DNA of 64,000 nt from Roseibacillus persicicus (GCF_014651675.1 NZ_BMXI01000009.1:169879-233878); one strand, 5' to 3'. Counted from the first letter of the stretch, positions 41,806 to 51,422 are shown. Notes: generated from the letters alone by a model not told the origin. Numbers and translations: made by a program.

Positions 41806-43617
41806 CTATTTAGAATTTTCTGTGTTCGCTGCTTCATTCACAAAAAGAACTTTTTCGACTGAGTCTCCGAGAAGTTTGTTAGCCTCTCGGATGAGAAGAT
41901 CGGGAGATTCTCCTGCTTCGAGTCGAGCGCGGAGTTTTTCTAATTGAGCGAAGGAGTAGTCACCGATGGTTTCTCCCTGCCCAAAGACTTTGATGGTAAT
42001 TTTGTTTGCTGATGCGCCGAAGGTGTTGAACTTCGGTCGGTCGTAGCTGACTTTTCCTGTCTCTTCATCTTTCTCGAAAACTAGGACGTTATCCTGTTTG
42101 CAATCGGAAATCACAAAGGGCGAGTGGGAAGTGAGGAGAACTTCCCGCATGACTGGGGGGTGGTTGGGGTCATTGACTTCCATAGCATCTCTTAGGGTGG
42201 AGATGTAGGAAGCGCGCCAATCGGGGTTGAGGTGGGTTTCTGGTTCGTCGAGAAGGAAGAGGCAGGGTTTGTGGCGGAAGAGGAGGCAGAGGCCGATGGT
42301 GTGGATGAACTGGTATTCTCCATCAGAGAGGGACTTGATATAGAGCTTCTCTTTGAGTCCTGTCTTTTTCAATGAGCCGTCTTTGAATCGCATGATGCGT
42401 TCATGAGAAGCGGGTGTTGAAATCGTTTCGTTTACGTAGAGACTGGCTGATTCGTAGACCTCTCTTTTTGTGATTGGGTCGATTTCGTAGGTATTGAGAG
42501 TGAGGAGGGTCTGGAAGGCTAGAAAGAGATTCAGGGCTGAGGCGGCATTGGCGTGGTTGTTAGATTCGTTGGAGCCGGCAGCTCCTTCTCCGAAGTGGAG
42601 GGCGAAGGCGTCCTGCGTGGCTTCATTTATCCAATAGTCAAGGTAGAGGTCATAGCTGTCGTCATCTTCGTGGGCACTGTAGTCCTCGTAGTGGGTGGTG
42701 GAGCATTTGATGAATTTCTCAAGGACTCCGAGTTGAGAGTTTGAATCTGTTTCTTCTTTTGCAAGCAGGCTGGTGAGTTCTGGGTGAGTGAGGAAGGAAT
42801 TTTCTTGTTCCGCCTTGCTCATCGTCTTTCGACGCTGCTCGGAGACTTCGATGCGTTGGCAGCGGCGGATGATGATGCGGAATTGGGTGATTCTTTCGAT
42901 TTTTATTCGTTCGCGGAAAACCTTTTTGATGGCCTCGGTCGGGAAGAGGTAGTGGCAGAGAAGGATGGCTTGGCTGTATTGCTCATCGAGATAGATCATT
43001 CGTCCTTCTGGGGAGCCATTGTAGGGTGTCGACTCGCGGAGGTGATGGCAGTATTCATCGAAGTGGATGAAGCGCATCTTTAGGAAGGGCAGACTAAGGA
43101 TTTCGTTGTGGCCGGAAGAGTAGCCGAGGATGAAGGTGGGGAGGTAGGATTTGATCTGGACGCTATCGAGTTCTTCTCCGTCCGAGAAATCGGGGAAACT
43201 GGGACTATGAAAGACTTTGGGAGGCTTGCCCTTCTCCTTGACGATCCGGATGTGCGCGAGAAGTTGAGCCTTGTAGTAGTTTAAGGCTGATCTCTTCTGG
43301 GTCTGATCATCGGGGATGAGGTATTCGAGTTCAAAGGCGTTGGGGGTGCAGACGCTGGAATCGAACCCTTTGGATTTGGTTTCTGGGTCTGGCTCGAACT
43401 CGGCAGGTTTGACGTCGAGATGTATCGCTTCGATATGATAGAAGATCGCAGCGAGCGCTTCTAGGACGTTGGATTTGCCCGAGCCATTGAGTCCGGCAAG
43501 ACAGTAGGGATTGAATTGGTCGTAGTCCTCGAACTCCCACTCGCGAAGGAAGTGGATTTCGAAGCCCTTGGTGAGGCTGCGAAAGGTGTCGTTGAGTTTG
43601 AGGCGCAGGAGTTTCAT
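41806..43617 (-). CDS. SMC/ABC-like ATPase, PtuA-like (Septu-type)
   Basis: 603 residues. Walker A is GLNGSGKSN (42-50) at a typical SMC/OLD-like spacing, the signature SLSDGEYQF lies near 425, Walker B is LFLLDEPETHL near 453, and LLTSHSPFVIS follows near 495. The insert between them (about 200-400) is variable as in PtuA. Its ATG lies directly at the HsdS stop (43618/43617), so it is co-transcribed with the restriction genes. No reverse transcriptase is near, so this is not a retron-borne pair. Confidence 0.8.
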   Translation of the reverse strand: MKLLRLKLNDTFRSLTKGFEIHFLREWEFEDYDQFNPYCLAGLNGSGKSNVLEALAAIFYHIEAIHLDVKPAEFEPDPETKSKGFDSSVCTPNAFELEYLIPDDQTQKRSALNYYKAQLLAHIRIVKEKGKPPKVFHSPSFPDFSDGEELDSVQIKSYLPTFILGYSSGHNEILSLPFLKMRFIHFDEYCHHLRESTPYNGSPEGRMIYLDEQYSQAILLCHYLFPTEAIKKVFRERIKIERITQFRIIIRRCQRIEVSEQRRKTMSKAEQENSFLTHPELTSLLAKEETDSNSQLGVLEKFIKCSTTHYEDYSAHEDDDSYDLYLDYWINEATQDAFALHFGEGAAGSNESNNHANAASALNLFLAFQTLLTLNTYEIDPITKREVYESASLYVNETISTPASHERIMRFKDGSLKKTGLKEKLYIKSLSDGEYQFIHTIGLCLLFRHKPCLFLLDEPETHLNPDWRASYISTLRDAMEVNDPNHPPVMREVLLTSHSPFVISDCKQDNVLVFEKDEETGKVSYDRPKFNTFGASANKITIKVFGQGETIGDYSFAQLEKLRARLEAGESPDLLIREANKLLGDSVEKVLFVNEAANTENSK

Positions 43618-45201
43618 CTAGGCAGGCTGGAGGATGATTTCCTTGCGATTCTCGTCGAAGGTTTGGGTGAGAAAGGGTGCGCCTTGGGCGGGATCGAGGC
43701 AGTCGAAGAGAATGTCGCGGATGGCGTCGTAGTTCGGCTCGGTGAATATACTTTCTGCCTGAGACATGAGATTCGTAATCGAGATCTCTTCTGTTTGTTT
43801 CGCGAGGAGCCGGAATTTGAAATAGTCGGGTGACCAAGGGATTTGCTCGTTCTCCTCGATGACTTTGTCTTGGCTCTTGAGCTTTTTCTCTACGGATGCA
43901 GAAGGCTTGAGCGCCTTCAGTGAAATGCCACTCCCGACCGTCCTCGGAAGCGTTTCGTGGACGAGTTCGTTGAGTTTGTCGGTAGCTTCGATGATTTCTC
44001 CGGCTTCCTCTTCGAGAATCAGATTCCTGAGGTCGAGGTCGCCACGGAAGGCGCGTTGTTGAAGAGAGCGAAAGAGTTGTTGATCGAACCCTGAGGCCCT
44101 CTGCAATAAACCTTCATGATCTCGAATTTTTCTTTCTGCATCAGAGAACTCTTGCTGGCGCTCTGGCGGAGGGATGGGAATGTCCAAATCATTCAGCATC
44201 TGCTGGCTGATGTTTTGGATATTTGCGCCCCTTCCGGTGCTCAGCATGTAGTCGCGGAATGACTTATTCCTAAAGAGATGGACGACGTAGGAGGGGTTCA
44301 ATTCATCCGACGTGATCCGGTATCGAATACAGAATCCGCTATATGACACGGTTTGCTCTCTAGGGTAGACACTCAAGCATCTTCCAACAAGTGCACGATT
44401 GCCGTTCGAGCGAACTAGTAGTAGGTCCCCATCCTCTAGGAAGTAGTCCTTAGACGGTGCTTCCTTTAGCTCTAGCTCAAGAATCTCAGATACGTCTTCA
44501 ATCGTTGCATGATTCTGGAAGTCACCCACTCCTATACATCGTATCCGAACACCAGAATCTCCCTTTTTGTAATTAAGCCCATTTTTGAAGCTCCCATAAT
44601 CTTGGAGTGATCCTGTCTGCCATTTGTTCGGATTTCTCACGGGATCCCCAAACATGTCGAGGAAGGTGGATTGGATGAGTTTTTCGGTGAGGTTGAGGGA
44701 TTGCTGGCGGAGGCGGCGGAGGGCATCCGCCTTTTCCAAGACCGCCGCGATCCGCTTTTGTTCGTCGAGGGGTGGGAGAGGGATTTCTATGCCTAAGAAG
44801 ACGTCCTTCTTGATTGTCCTACGACGAGCGACGCCACCCTGCATTTTTGACGCGTAAATGCTGCGAGCTTCGTCTGAGCGTAAATACCGTTCAAGGTAGG
44901 GAATGTGGACTCTGTCAGGATGTTTTAGGCACCATATACCATAAGCCGGGCTGACTATTCCAATCGGATATAGCTGCTGGAAGCCGAGGACACCTTCATC
45001 AATTGGGAAGCCCACAACGAGCTCGTCACGATGAACAATTCGATAGGTTGATGTGTTTGAACTGGCTATGCGCTTTTTGAATTTTTGTGCCTGATCCACC
45101 AAGCCTTCGCGCATGGTGATCGAGAGAATCGGAAACTCGCCACTACCTGCTCGTTGAGTTCCAGAAGACTCTAAGATATTCCCTAGGGATTCCATGTTCA
45201 T
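43618..45201 (-). CDS. hsdS: Type I restriction specificity subunit with long C-terminal extension
   Basis: 527 residues. Two target-recognition halves are visible: the first ends in IEIPLPPLDEQKRIAAVLEKADALRRLRQQSL (about 140-175) and the second in IPIPPPERQQEFSDAERKI (about 340-360), the conserved helical spacers. About 130 residues follow after LQQRAFRGDL, the usual end of such subunits, with no recognised domain. That extension directly precedes the PtuA-like gene. The start overlaps the hsdM stop by four bases. Confidence 0.88.
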   Translation of the reverse strand: MNMESLGNILESSGTQRAGSGEFPILSITMREGLVDQAQKFKKRIASSNTSTYRIVHRDELVVGFPIDEGVLGFQQLYPIGIVSPAYGIWCLKHPDRVHIPYLERYLRSDEARSIYASKMQGGVARRRTIKKDVFLGIEIPLPPLDEQKRIAAVLEKADALRRLRQQSLNLTEKLIQSTFLDMFGDPVRNPNKWQTGSLQDYGSFKNGLNYKKGDSGVRIRCIGVGDFQNHATIEDVSEILELELKEAPSKDYFLEDGDLLLVRSNGNRALVGRCLSVYPREQTVSYSGFCIRYRITSDELNPSYVVHLFRNKSFRDYMLSTGRGANIQNISQQMLNDLDIPIPPPERQQEFSDAERKIRDHEGLLQRASGFDQQLFRSLQQRAFRGDLDLRNLILEEEAGEIIEATDKLNELVHETLPRTVGSGISLKALKPSASVEKKLKSQDKVIEENEQIPWSPDYFKFRLLAKQTEEISITNLMSQAESIFTEPNYDAIRDILFDCLDPAQGAPFLTQTFDENRKEIILQPA

Positions 45202-46856
45202 TTCAAAATTCCCTCCAGTTCTTCGATTCCGGCCTGAATCTTGGTTTCTATCTTTTTCAGTTTGTCCAGAATGACAGCGGGCTCTTCATACTCTGTTTCC
45301 TCGTGTTCGACTTTGGCGTAGCGGTTGAAGGAGAGGTCGTATTTCGTCTCCTTTAGTTCTTTGACAGGGACAAAAAAGTGATTGGCTTTGCGGTCGCCGA
45401 CACATTTCTTCGGGTCACGAGCGTTCCATTTCTCGACCACGTCAGGAAGCTCGCTGCCTTCGATGCGTTGGCGTTTGTCGTCGAGGGAGAGGCCGTCGTT
45501 TTCGAGGTTGTAGAACCAGGTGTTTCTGGTCTTGCCGCCTTTGGTGAAGACGAGGATGGCGGTAGCGACTCCGGCGTAGGGCTTGAAGACGCCACTGGGA
45601 AGTGAGATAACGGCTTTGAGTTCGGCCTTATCGATGATAAGTTTGCGTGCGTCGACGAAGGCTTTATTTGCACCGAAGAGGACTCCTTGAGGAATGATGA
45701 TGCCTGCGGTGCCACCCGTGACGAGAAGGGTGTGAATCCGTTCGATAAAGAGGAGCTCGGTCTTGGTGGTCTTGAGCTTGAGGGATTCGTTGATGTCGCC
45801 CTTGTCGATGCTGCCGGTGAAGGGCGGATTGGCCATGATGATGTCGTAGCCGCCTTCTTCGGTGAAGCTTTTGCTGAGGGTGTCCTTGTAGTCGACGACA
45901 GGATTGTCGATGCCGTGCATCATGAGGTTCATGAGGCCGAGACGCACCATGGTGGTGTCGATATCAAAGCCGCGGAGGCCTTGCTCAAGGATGTCTTTGT
46001 TCTTCTGAGTGAGGAGCCCGGCGACGCTGGTGCGGACGAAGCCATCATCGTCTTTCTCGAAGGTTTCGCCTCTCTTCGCCTTGCGGATGGCAAGCTGGGT
46101 GATGATGTATTGATAAGCCTCAAGGAGGAAACCGGCTGTGCCGCAGGCGGGATCGCAGATGCGATGGCCAAGCTGAGGATTCACTAATTCGCTGACGAGC
46201 TTGATAATGTGGCGAGGGGTGCGGAATTGGCCGTTCTTGCCTGCACTGCTGATTTCGCTGAGAAGCATCTCGTAGACGTCACCCTGGATGTCTTGGAAGA
46301 GGTGCCCTTCCTCTTTGGCGTCGCGCTCTATCTCCTCGTAGATTTCCTCAATATCAGCGATGGCTTTGCTGAGAAGTTCGGCCTTGGGAATGATGAAGAC
46401 GGCATTGGCCATGTGCCGAGTGAAGGCAGAGGTCTCGCCATTGAGGGTCTTGATGAAGGGAAAGACCTTTTGCTGAACATGAGGGAGCATTTCATCAGCC
46501 TTCCAGTTGCGAAAGTGACTCCAGCGAAGTGTCTGCTTGTCGATGGCCAATTTCTTCAGTTCAGCTTTGTTTTCTCTTTTCGCCTTGGCGGTTTTGTTGT
46601 TTTTGGGATCAAGGAGTTCGTTCGCCTTGGCTTGGTCGTGTGGAAGATAGAAGTCGCCCTCAAAGCGTGAGGTGAAGGTGTCGCCGGTGAACTCGGCATC
46701 GCTCTGGCGCTTGAGATCGAGTTCATCGATCTGCTTCATGAAGAGAAGGTAGGTGATTTGCTCGATGGCAGAGAGCGGATTCGAGATGCCTCCCGCCCAG
46801 AAGCGATTCCAGAGGCGGTCGATGAGGGCTTTGAGTCTTGGATTTAAATGCAGCAT
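45198..46856 (-). CDS. hsdM: Type I restriction-modification methyltransferase subunit
   Basis: 552 residues with the N-terminal helical HsdM domain (about 5-150), QFRTPRHIIKLV (about 210), motif I RICDPACGTAGFLLEAY (about 233) and catalytic motif IV NPPF in DIIMANPPFTGS (about 340). It methylates adenine at the HsdS target. A three-base gap separates it from hsdR. Confidence 0.95.
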   Translation of the reverse strand: MLHLNPRLKALIDRLWNRFWAGGISNPLSAIEQITYLLFMKQIDELDLKRQSDAEFTGDTFTSRFEGDFYLPHDQAKANELLDPKNNKTAKAKRENKAELKKLAIDKQTLRWSHFRNWKADEMLPHVQQKVFPFIKTLNGETSAFTRHMANAVFIIPKAELLSKAIADIEEIYEEIERDAKEEGHLFQDIQGDVYEMLLSEISSAGKNGQFRTPRHIIKLVSELVNPQLGHRICDPACGTAGFLLEAYQYIITQLAIRKAKRGETFEKDDDGFVRTSVAGLLTQKNKDILEQGLRGFDIDTTMVRLGLMNLMMHGIDNPVVDYKDTLSKSFTEEGGYDIIMANPPFTGSIDKGDINESLKLKTTKTELLFIERIHTLLVTGGTAGIIIPQGVLFGANKAFVDARKLIIDKAELKAVISLPSGVFKPYAGVATAILVFTKGGKTRNTWFYNLENDGLSLDDKRQRIEGSELPDVVEKWNARDPKKCVGDRKANHFFVPVKELKETKYDLSFNRYAKVEHEETEYEEPAVILDKLKKIETKIQAGIEELEGILK

Positions 46857-46859
46857 GGC

Positions 46860-49658
46860 TTAGGCGATGAGACGTTCGGTAAGAGCAAGGATTTGGTTGA
46901 TCTCGGAGGGAGAAAATACCCCGCGAATTCCGTTGGGGTGGATAACGGTGAAGGGTGCTTGGATGAGATCTCGTTTTTCAACGCCTCCTCGGTCGATGAG
47001 AACATCGCGAAGCAGGTTAAGGAATTGAAGTTGATGACTACTCAATGAGGGGTGTTCGACCATGAATTGGTCAATAGAGCGTGAAACGGTATCCGGGAAG
47101 CTTTCGAGCACTTCGATGCCAAGGATGTGACGGATGAAGCGAAGGAAGGAGGCATGTTGATGGCTGTAAACTCGACGGAGGAGCTTCAGGGTGATGTGGG
47201 GGTGTTCATCGTGAAGTTGAGCGGCAAGGGTATCAGCTTCTTCCTCGGTGACAGGGAGTTGTTGGCGGATTTTTTGAAGGATGGGATTGCTCGCAGTAAG
47301 TTCGTTCACCTTTTCCTCAACGAGGGCTCGGTATTTCGCGATACTGAGGGATTCATGCTCGGGCCCGAATTCTACGGTTTCCTTGGTAGCAATGAGATCT
47401 TCGAAATTGAAGCGAGCAGGGCCACCTTCTCCTCGGCTGTCGCGAAAGCTCATGAGCGGAGCGAGTCGCTTGGTAAGGTCGTCGAATGTCTGGTCGGTCA
47501 TGTTTGACCAGTAGTAGGGAGTTTGGGCTTTTTGAATGAGGCCTGACTCTTCGGAGACGGTATTGACGGATAGAGGGAGTTGGGCGATCTGTGCGGTGAG
47601 GTTTTCGGCGAGAGAATTGTATTTATCTTTGTCCTTTTGCATGTGAGCAAGGGAGGCTTCTAAAGCGTCTTTCTCAAAACGCATGGCTTTGAAATCGACT
47701 TGTGAGACGACTCGGAAGAGCGGCTGAATGGCGTGGCGTAGGAAAGCAATTTTATCGGCGTCGAGGGTGCTCCAGAATGATTCGTCTTGGCATCGTTCGA
47801 GGTGCTTGCGGGCTTCGGTGATGGTGACCGATTGTGAGGGGAGAGCCTCGATTTGTTTGAGGATGGTGGCCGCCTCCTTGGATGCGACGTTTTCTTCAGA
47901 TAAGGCGAGAGCTGCTTCGATTTTGTCGATGCGGACGGCTGCGAGACGAACGGGAAGAGGAATTTGGGCCTTGGGTTCTTTGCCCTTAGGGCTGAGCTTG
48001 AAGTATTCGAAATTGTCCCAGCAATCGATGATCTGGAAGCAGTCTTTCTCGGGGCACCAGGCTTTGATTTTGTTTTCTTCGAGGAGGCGGGTGCCGCGAC
48101 CGATCATTTGCCAGAACTTGGTGTAGGAATAGACTGGCTTAGCGAAGACGAGATTCACGATTTCGCGGACGTCGATACCGGTGTCGAGCATGTCGACGCT
48201 GATGGCGATGCGCGGCATATCACTGTGGGTGAATTGGCTGATGAGGCCGTCTTTACCATGCACTCGGGGATCTTCGGAGACGATGACTTTAGCAAGTTCG
48301 CCGTTGTACTCGGGATAGAGAGAATCGAAGATTCTTTCTAGGCGACGAGCATGATCTTTCGACATGCAGAAGAAGATGGTTTTCCCTGGAAGAACGCCGT
48401 TTGGGTCCTTGATGGCCTCTTCCATGAATTGTTTCACGATGAGGGCGTTGGTGGGCTCATTGATGACGGCTTTTTCTAACTGAGAGCCTTCGAAGGTGAT
48501 TTCATCGACCTCTTTTCCTTCGAGAATGAGTTTCTTCTGATCTTCGAGAGAAATGGTGCGCTTGCTGATCCCTTCTTTCTGAAATTTGGTTTGGATTTTC
48601 AGAACGCTAAAGTCGCAGAGGTAGGGAGGAACGTGATCGATGGCTTCGTCATAGGAGAAGGCGAAGGAGGGGAGGCCGTCTTCGCATTCGAAGAGTTCGA
48701 AGGTGTTCCGATCGATGATGTCTCGAGGAGTGGCTGTGAGTCCGAGTTTGATAGCGTGGAAGTAGTCGAGGACGTCGCGGTAGCGGTTGTAGATGGAGCG
48801 GTGGCTCTCATCGATGATGATTAGGTCGAAGAAGTGTGGGGAGAGGGTTTCGTCGTTCGACTGCACGATATTGAGCATCGTGGGATAAGTAGCAACGTAG
48901 ATTCGGCGATTTCCTACGATGGACTTTTCTCCTAGCTCCGGCCAACGAGGTTCGTCAGGAATGTGCTCTTTGAAGGCGTCGAGTGCTTGGGTGCGAAGTG
49001 CAATGCGGTCAACAAGGAAGAGGACGCGCTGAACATGGCCCGCACGCATAAGAGCATCGGTGAGAGCAATGCAGGTGCGGGTCTTTCCTGTCCCCGTTGC
49101 CATGACGAGGAGGAAGAGGCGTCGATTGCGTTCGATGCCTTCCATGACAGAGCGGATCGCCTGCATCTGGTAATCACGACCGGCGATGTCGGTGTTGATG
49201 AGTTCGTCAGTGAGTGATTTCTTGTGCTCGCGAATATGGAGGAGGCGTTCGAGGTCTTTTCTGGACGGGAAGCCGTGGACTTTCTGAGGAGGAGCGTGAC
49301 CAAGATTCCAGAAATAGATGTCGTGGCCGTTGGTGTAGAAGCAGAAGGGCAGGGCGTCTCCCTCCTGTTTTTGGATGCGCTCGCAGTATTGTTTGGCTTG
49401 TTCTCGACCGAGTTCGGCGTCTTTGGAAGTTTTTTTAGCTTCAACGACAGCCAAGGGTTTACCACTCTTTCCAAGGAGAACGTAGTCGCTGAATTCTCGA
49501 GTGCCGTATGTTGTCTGACTTTCAGCCAAGACGGAGCCTTTTGGTCCGCTCACGAAGTATTCCTCTACGACTTGAGTCCGGTCCGAAAGATCCCATCCCG
49601 CGCTCGCCAAACGGCGATCTACGATTTCTTTTCGGGTTTCAGATTCAGAAGAGGACAA
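46860..49658 (-). CDS. hsdR: Type I restriction endonuclease subunit
   Basis: 932 residues. The N-terminal nuclease motif is PLAVVEAKKTSKD (near 73), the helicase Walker A is MATGTGKTRT (near 186), the DEAD-like box is IIIDESHRS (near 280) and later helicase motifs include VDMLDTGIDV and QMIGRGTRL. The C-terminal third (about 600-930) is helical, as usual for binding the MS core. It is the first gene of the five-gene operon; the 259 bases upstream to the inverted site at 49918 hold no gene and probably the promoter. Confidence 0.95.
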   Translation of the reverse strand: MSSSESETRKEIVDRRLASAGWDLSDRTQVVEEYFVSGPKGSVLAESQTTYGTREFSDYVLLGKSGKPLAVVEAKKTSKDAELGREQAKQYCERIQKQEGDALPFCFYTNGHDIYFWNLGHAPPQKVHGFPSRKDLERLLHIREHKKSLTDELINTDIAGRDYQMQAIRSVMEGIERNRRLFLLVMATGTGKTRTCIALTDALMRAGHVQRVLFLVDRIALRTQALDAFKEHIPDEPRWPELGEKSIVGNRRIYVATYPTMLNIVQSNDETLSPHFFDLIIIDESHRSIYNRYRDVLDYFHAIKLGLTATPRDIIDRNTFELFECEDGLPSFAFSYDEAIDHVPPYLCDFSVLKIQTKFQKEGISKRTISLEDQKKLILEGKEVDEITFEGSQLEKAVINEPTNALIVKQFMEEAIKDPNGVLPGKTIFFCMSKDHARRLERIFDSLYPEYNGELAKVIVSEDPRVHGKDGLISQFTHSDMPRIAISVDMLDTGIDVREIVNLVFAKPVYSYTKFWQMIGRGTRLLEENKIKAWCPEKDCFQIIDCWDNFEYFKLSPKGKEPKAQIPLPVRLAAVRIDKIEAALALSEENVASKEAATILKQIEALPSQSVTITEARKHLERCQDESFWSTLDADKIAFLRHAIQPLFRVVSQVDFKAMRFEKDALEASLAHMQKDKDKYNSLAENLTAQIAQLPLSVNTVSEESGLIQKAQTPYYWSNMTDQTFDDLTKRLAPLMSFRDSRGEGGPARFNFEDLIATKETVEFGPEHESLSIAKYRALVEEKVNELTASNPILQKIRQQLPVTEEEADTLAAQLHDEHPHITLKLLRRVYSHQHASFLRFIRHILGIEVLESFPDTVSRSIDQFMVEHPSLSSHQLQFLNLLRDVLIDRGGVEKRDLIQAPFTVIHPNGIRGVFSPSEINQILALTERLIA

Positions 49659-49917
49659 GGAGGAAGGTTTTGCTGAGCAAATTTCTATCGAGACTTCGTA
49701 ACGAAAGGAAGAAAATAGGTTCTGAGTTCAAGGGTATTCAGCAAGTACCTATAGGCTCTTTGAAGCCTGAAATTGTGAAAGAGTTTACCTGACTGCTACC
49801 GGACGAGCTTTGTCGATTGGAATGTGAGAAAGTGGGTTCCGAACTTGGTTGCAATGTGGACACTCAAATTTAGTAAGAATGGCCTCAGAAATCGAGATAG
49901 GTAAATAAATATTGAAT

Positions 49918-49944
49918 ATGAAACAGAATAGACCATTCTGTTTC
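49918..49944. repeat. Inverted recombination-type site, copy 1
   Basis: A dyad of ATGAAACAGAAT (49918-49929) and ATTCTGTTTCAT (49935-49946) around a five-base spacer, AGACC. The 27-bp reverse complement of 49918-49944 matches copy 2 at 50628-50654 with one mismatch. Two 12-bp arms around a short crossover is the layout of tyrosine-recombinase core sites. Confidence 0.8.
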
Positions 49945-50031
49945 ATTTCCTTTTTACTAGTCTTTAGGAGCTACTGGAGCAAGGAAAAGGATCAAAATAT
50001 GCGGCTGCAGCGGTTCTGTGAGATCTCGTTG

Positions 50032-50634
50032 TCAGCGGTCTTCTTTGAGCCAAATTCGACTGGCGAGTTTGCGTTCTTCTTTCCCTAAAACATCGATGTA
50101 AATGGCGGTATTACTGAAGTTCTCGTGGCCCATCCATCGTTGAATTTTTGGCAGGGGAACGCCCAAGCAGGAGTGGGCAGTGGCAAAGGCGTGGCGGAGA
50201 CCTTTCGAGGTCGCTTGAGGGCCTGTGATTCCGGCTTTTTTCATACAGGTTTTAATGGTGCGCCAGCTTGTCGTCCGGCTGAACTTCCAGATTTGGTCTT
50301 CAGCTTGCAAGTCGTGAGTAAGCTGAGCCACTCGCGATGCGAGTTTGTTGGGAATGGGGAGGATTCTCAGGCGATGGGCCCCACGTTGTTTAAGAGTCTT
50401 GATGACGACTGATTTTTGCGAGAAGTCGAAATGCTCTTTGCGAAGATTGGCCGCTTCGCTTGGGCGACAGCCAGTGTAAAGGATGGTGAGGCAGAAGGCT
50501 TGCTTGGCCGGGCATGTCAAACTCGAGACCGCTTTGCGGAAATTTTTCCTCTCCTGTTCATTGAGATAGAGACGCTTACCTTGTGTGTCGAACAATCCTG
50601 GGCCTGACCTTCCTGCGACCACCTTGGGAAACAA
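50032..50634 (-). CDS. Short tyrosine recombinase (catalytic domain only, FimB/FimE-sized)
   Basis: 200 residues from a TTG at 50634; an in-frame stop lies three codons upstream inside site copy 2, and a TTG near 50591 after AGGAAGG is another start candidate. Catalytic residues are present: Arg in YTGCRPSEAANL (near 56), His-x-x-Arg in LRHAFATA (near 148), His in MGHEN (near 171) and Tyr in AIYIDVLG (near 180). The N-terminal core-binding domain of normal integrases is missing. The size matches the FimB/FimE inversion recombinases. It lies between two inverted sites. Confidence 0.85.
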   Translation of the reverse strand: MFPKVVAGRSGPGLFDTQGKRLYLNEQERKNFRKAVSSLTCPAKQAFCLTILYTGCRPSEAANLRKEHFDFSQKSVVIKTLKQRGAHRLRILPIPNKLASRVAQLTHDLQAEDQIWKFSRTTSWRTIKTCMKKAGITGPQATSKGLRHAFATAHSCLGVPLPKIQRWMGHENFSNTAIYIDVLGKEERKLASRIWLKEDR

Positions 50635-50654
50635 AATGGTCTATTCTGTTTCAT
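50628..50654. repeat. Inverted recombination-type site, copy 2
   Basis: Twenty identical bases (50635-50654) plus seven more with one mismatch, in inverse orientation to 49918-49944. It overlaps the recombinase start and the likely promoter, so binding here would also repress the gene. Confidence 0.8.
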
Positions 50655-50694
50655 TTTAGCAGATGCCGAAGATCGGCGCAACCTACCTAAAATT

Positions 50695-50919
50695 ATGACG
50701 ATACAGAAAATTATTGGAGAGAATGGTCCTCAACAAAAAATGTGCAGCGGAGGAGCCTGCCCGGCTGCCATCGTGGGCAGCGACGGCAATGTCTACGTGC
50801 AGGGCTACCTGCCCACCAGCGAAGCCGAACGAGCTCTCAAGGCACCGAGCGGGGAGGGTTTTGTGAGTATTCCTCTCGAAACCGCCAAAAAGATCGCGGC
50901 TCAAGTTTCCGAACTTTGA
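50695..50919 (+). CDS. Small hypothetical protein
   Basis: 74 residues. The central CSGGACPAAIVGSDGNVYVQGYLP is compact and Cys-containing, followed by a helical end. No family named. It begins about 40 bases beyond the recombinase sites and is probably the first gene outside the island. Its end overlaps the convergent gene by 19 bases. Confidence 0.6.
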   Translation: MTIQKIIGENGPQQKMCSGGACPAAIVGSDGNVYVQGYLPTSEAERALKAPSGEGFVSIPLETAKKIAAQVSEL

Positions 50920-51422
50920 GCCGCCTTCAGCGAGGCCTCCGGCTTCGGTCGCGAGGTCTCAGCTTTCCCCGACATATCATTCTTCTTCATCACCCTTTTC
51001 TCCACCTTCTTCAACAACACATCCTTCTCCATGAACTCCCGAAAGTTCGCCGAGTAGAATTCCCCATAAGTCGCCCAATGAGATCTCATGTGCGGCATCT
51101 CCATAAAATCCCGCACATCATTCAGCGTGCCCTGCCAGTGAGCCTTATCGAACAGCTCCCGCTGCCGAAATATCATTTCAATATGGTTCAGCCAAAGCTG
51201 CCGATACCGCCGCTGCTTCTGGCCTTCCTCCGAACCACCCCCAATGGCCCCCAAAAGATCCGGGTCATCCAAAGCCGTCAGTAACAAAGTCCGCGTCCCC
51301 TCATGCAACCGCACCTTCGAGTCCATCCGACTCTGTTTCCGTGTCAAATGCTGCTGAATCGCGAATGATACAAAGGCGATAATAACTGAGATGAGGGCAA
51401 CAATCTCTGTGATGCTTATCAT
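50901..51422 (-). CDS. Single-pass membrane protein, DUF6082-like
   Basis: 173 residues with one N-terminal membrane helix (residues 3-22) and a helical cytoplasmic body (QRRYRQLWLNHIEMIFRQRELFD, then WATYGEFYSANFREFMEKD) that resembles DUF6082 proteins. Role unknown. Start ATG 51422. Confidence 0.6.
   Translation of the reverse strand: MISITEIVALISVIIAFVSFAIQQHLTRKQSRMDSKVRLHEGTRTLLLTALDDPDLLGAIGGGSEEGQKQRRYRQLWLNHIEMIFRQRELFDKAHWQGTLNDVRDFMEMPHMRSHWATYGEFYSANFREFMEKDVLLKKVEKRVMKKNDMSGKAETSRPKPEASLKAAQSSET

Noticed and set aside
40721..43617. Retron with Septu effectors
   Set aside because: The ATPase-HNH pair is also found in retron Ec78-type systems, but no reverse transcriptase or msr/msd-like RNA is near.
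45687..46187. 166-residue plus-strand open frame
   Set aside because: Antisense to hsdM motifs; no start signal and no family pattern.
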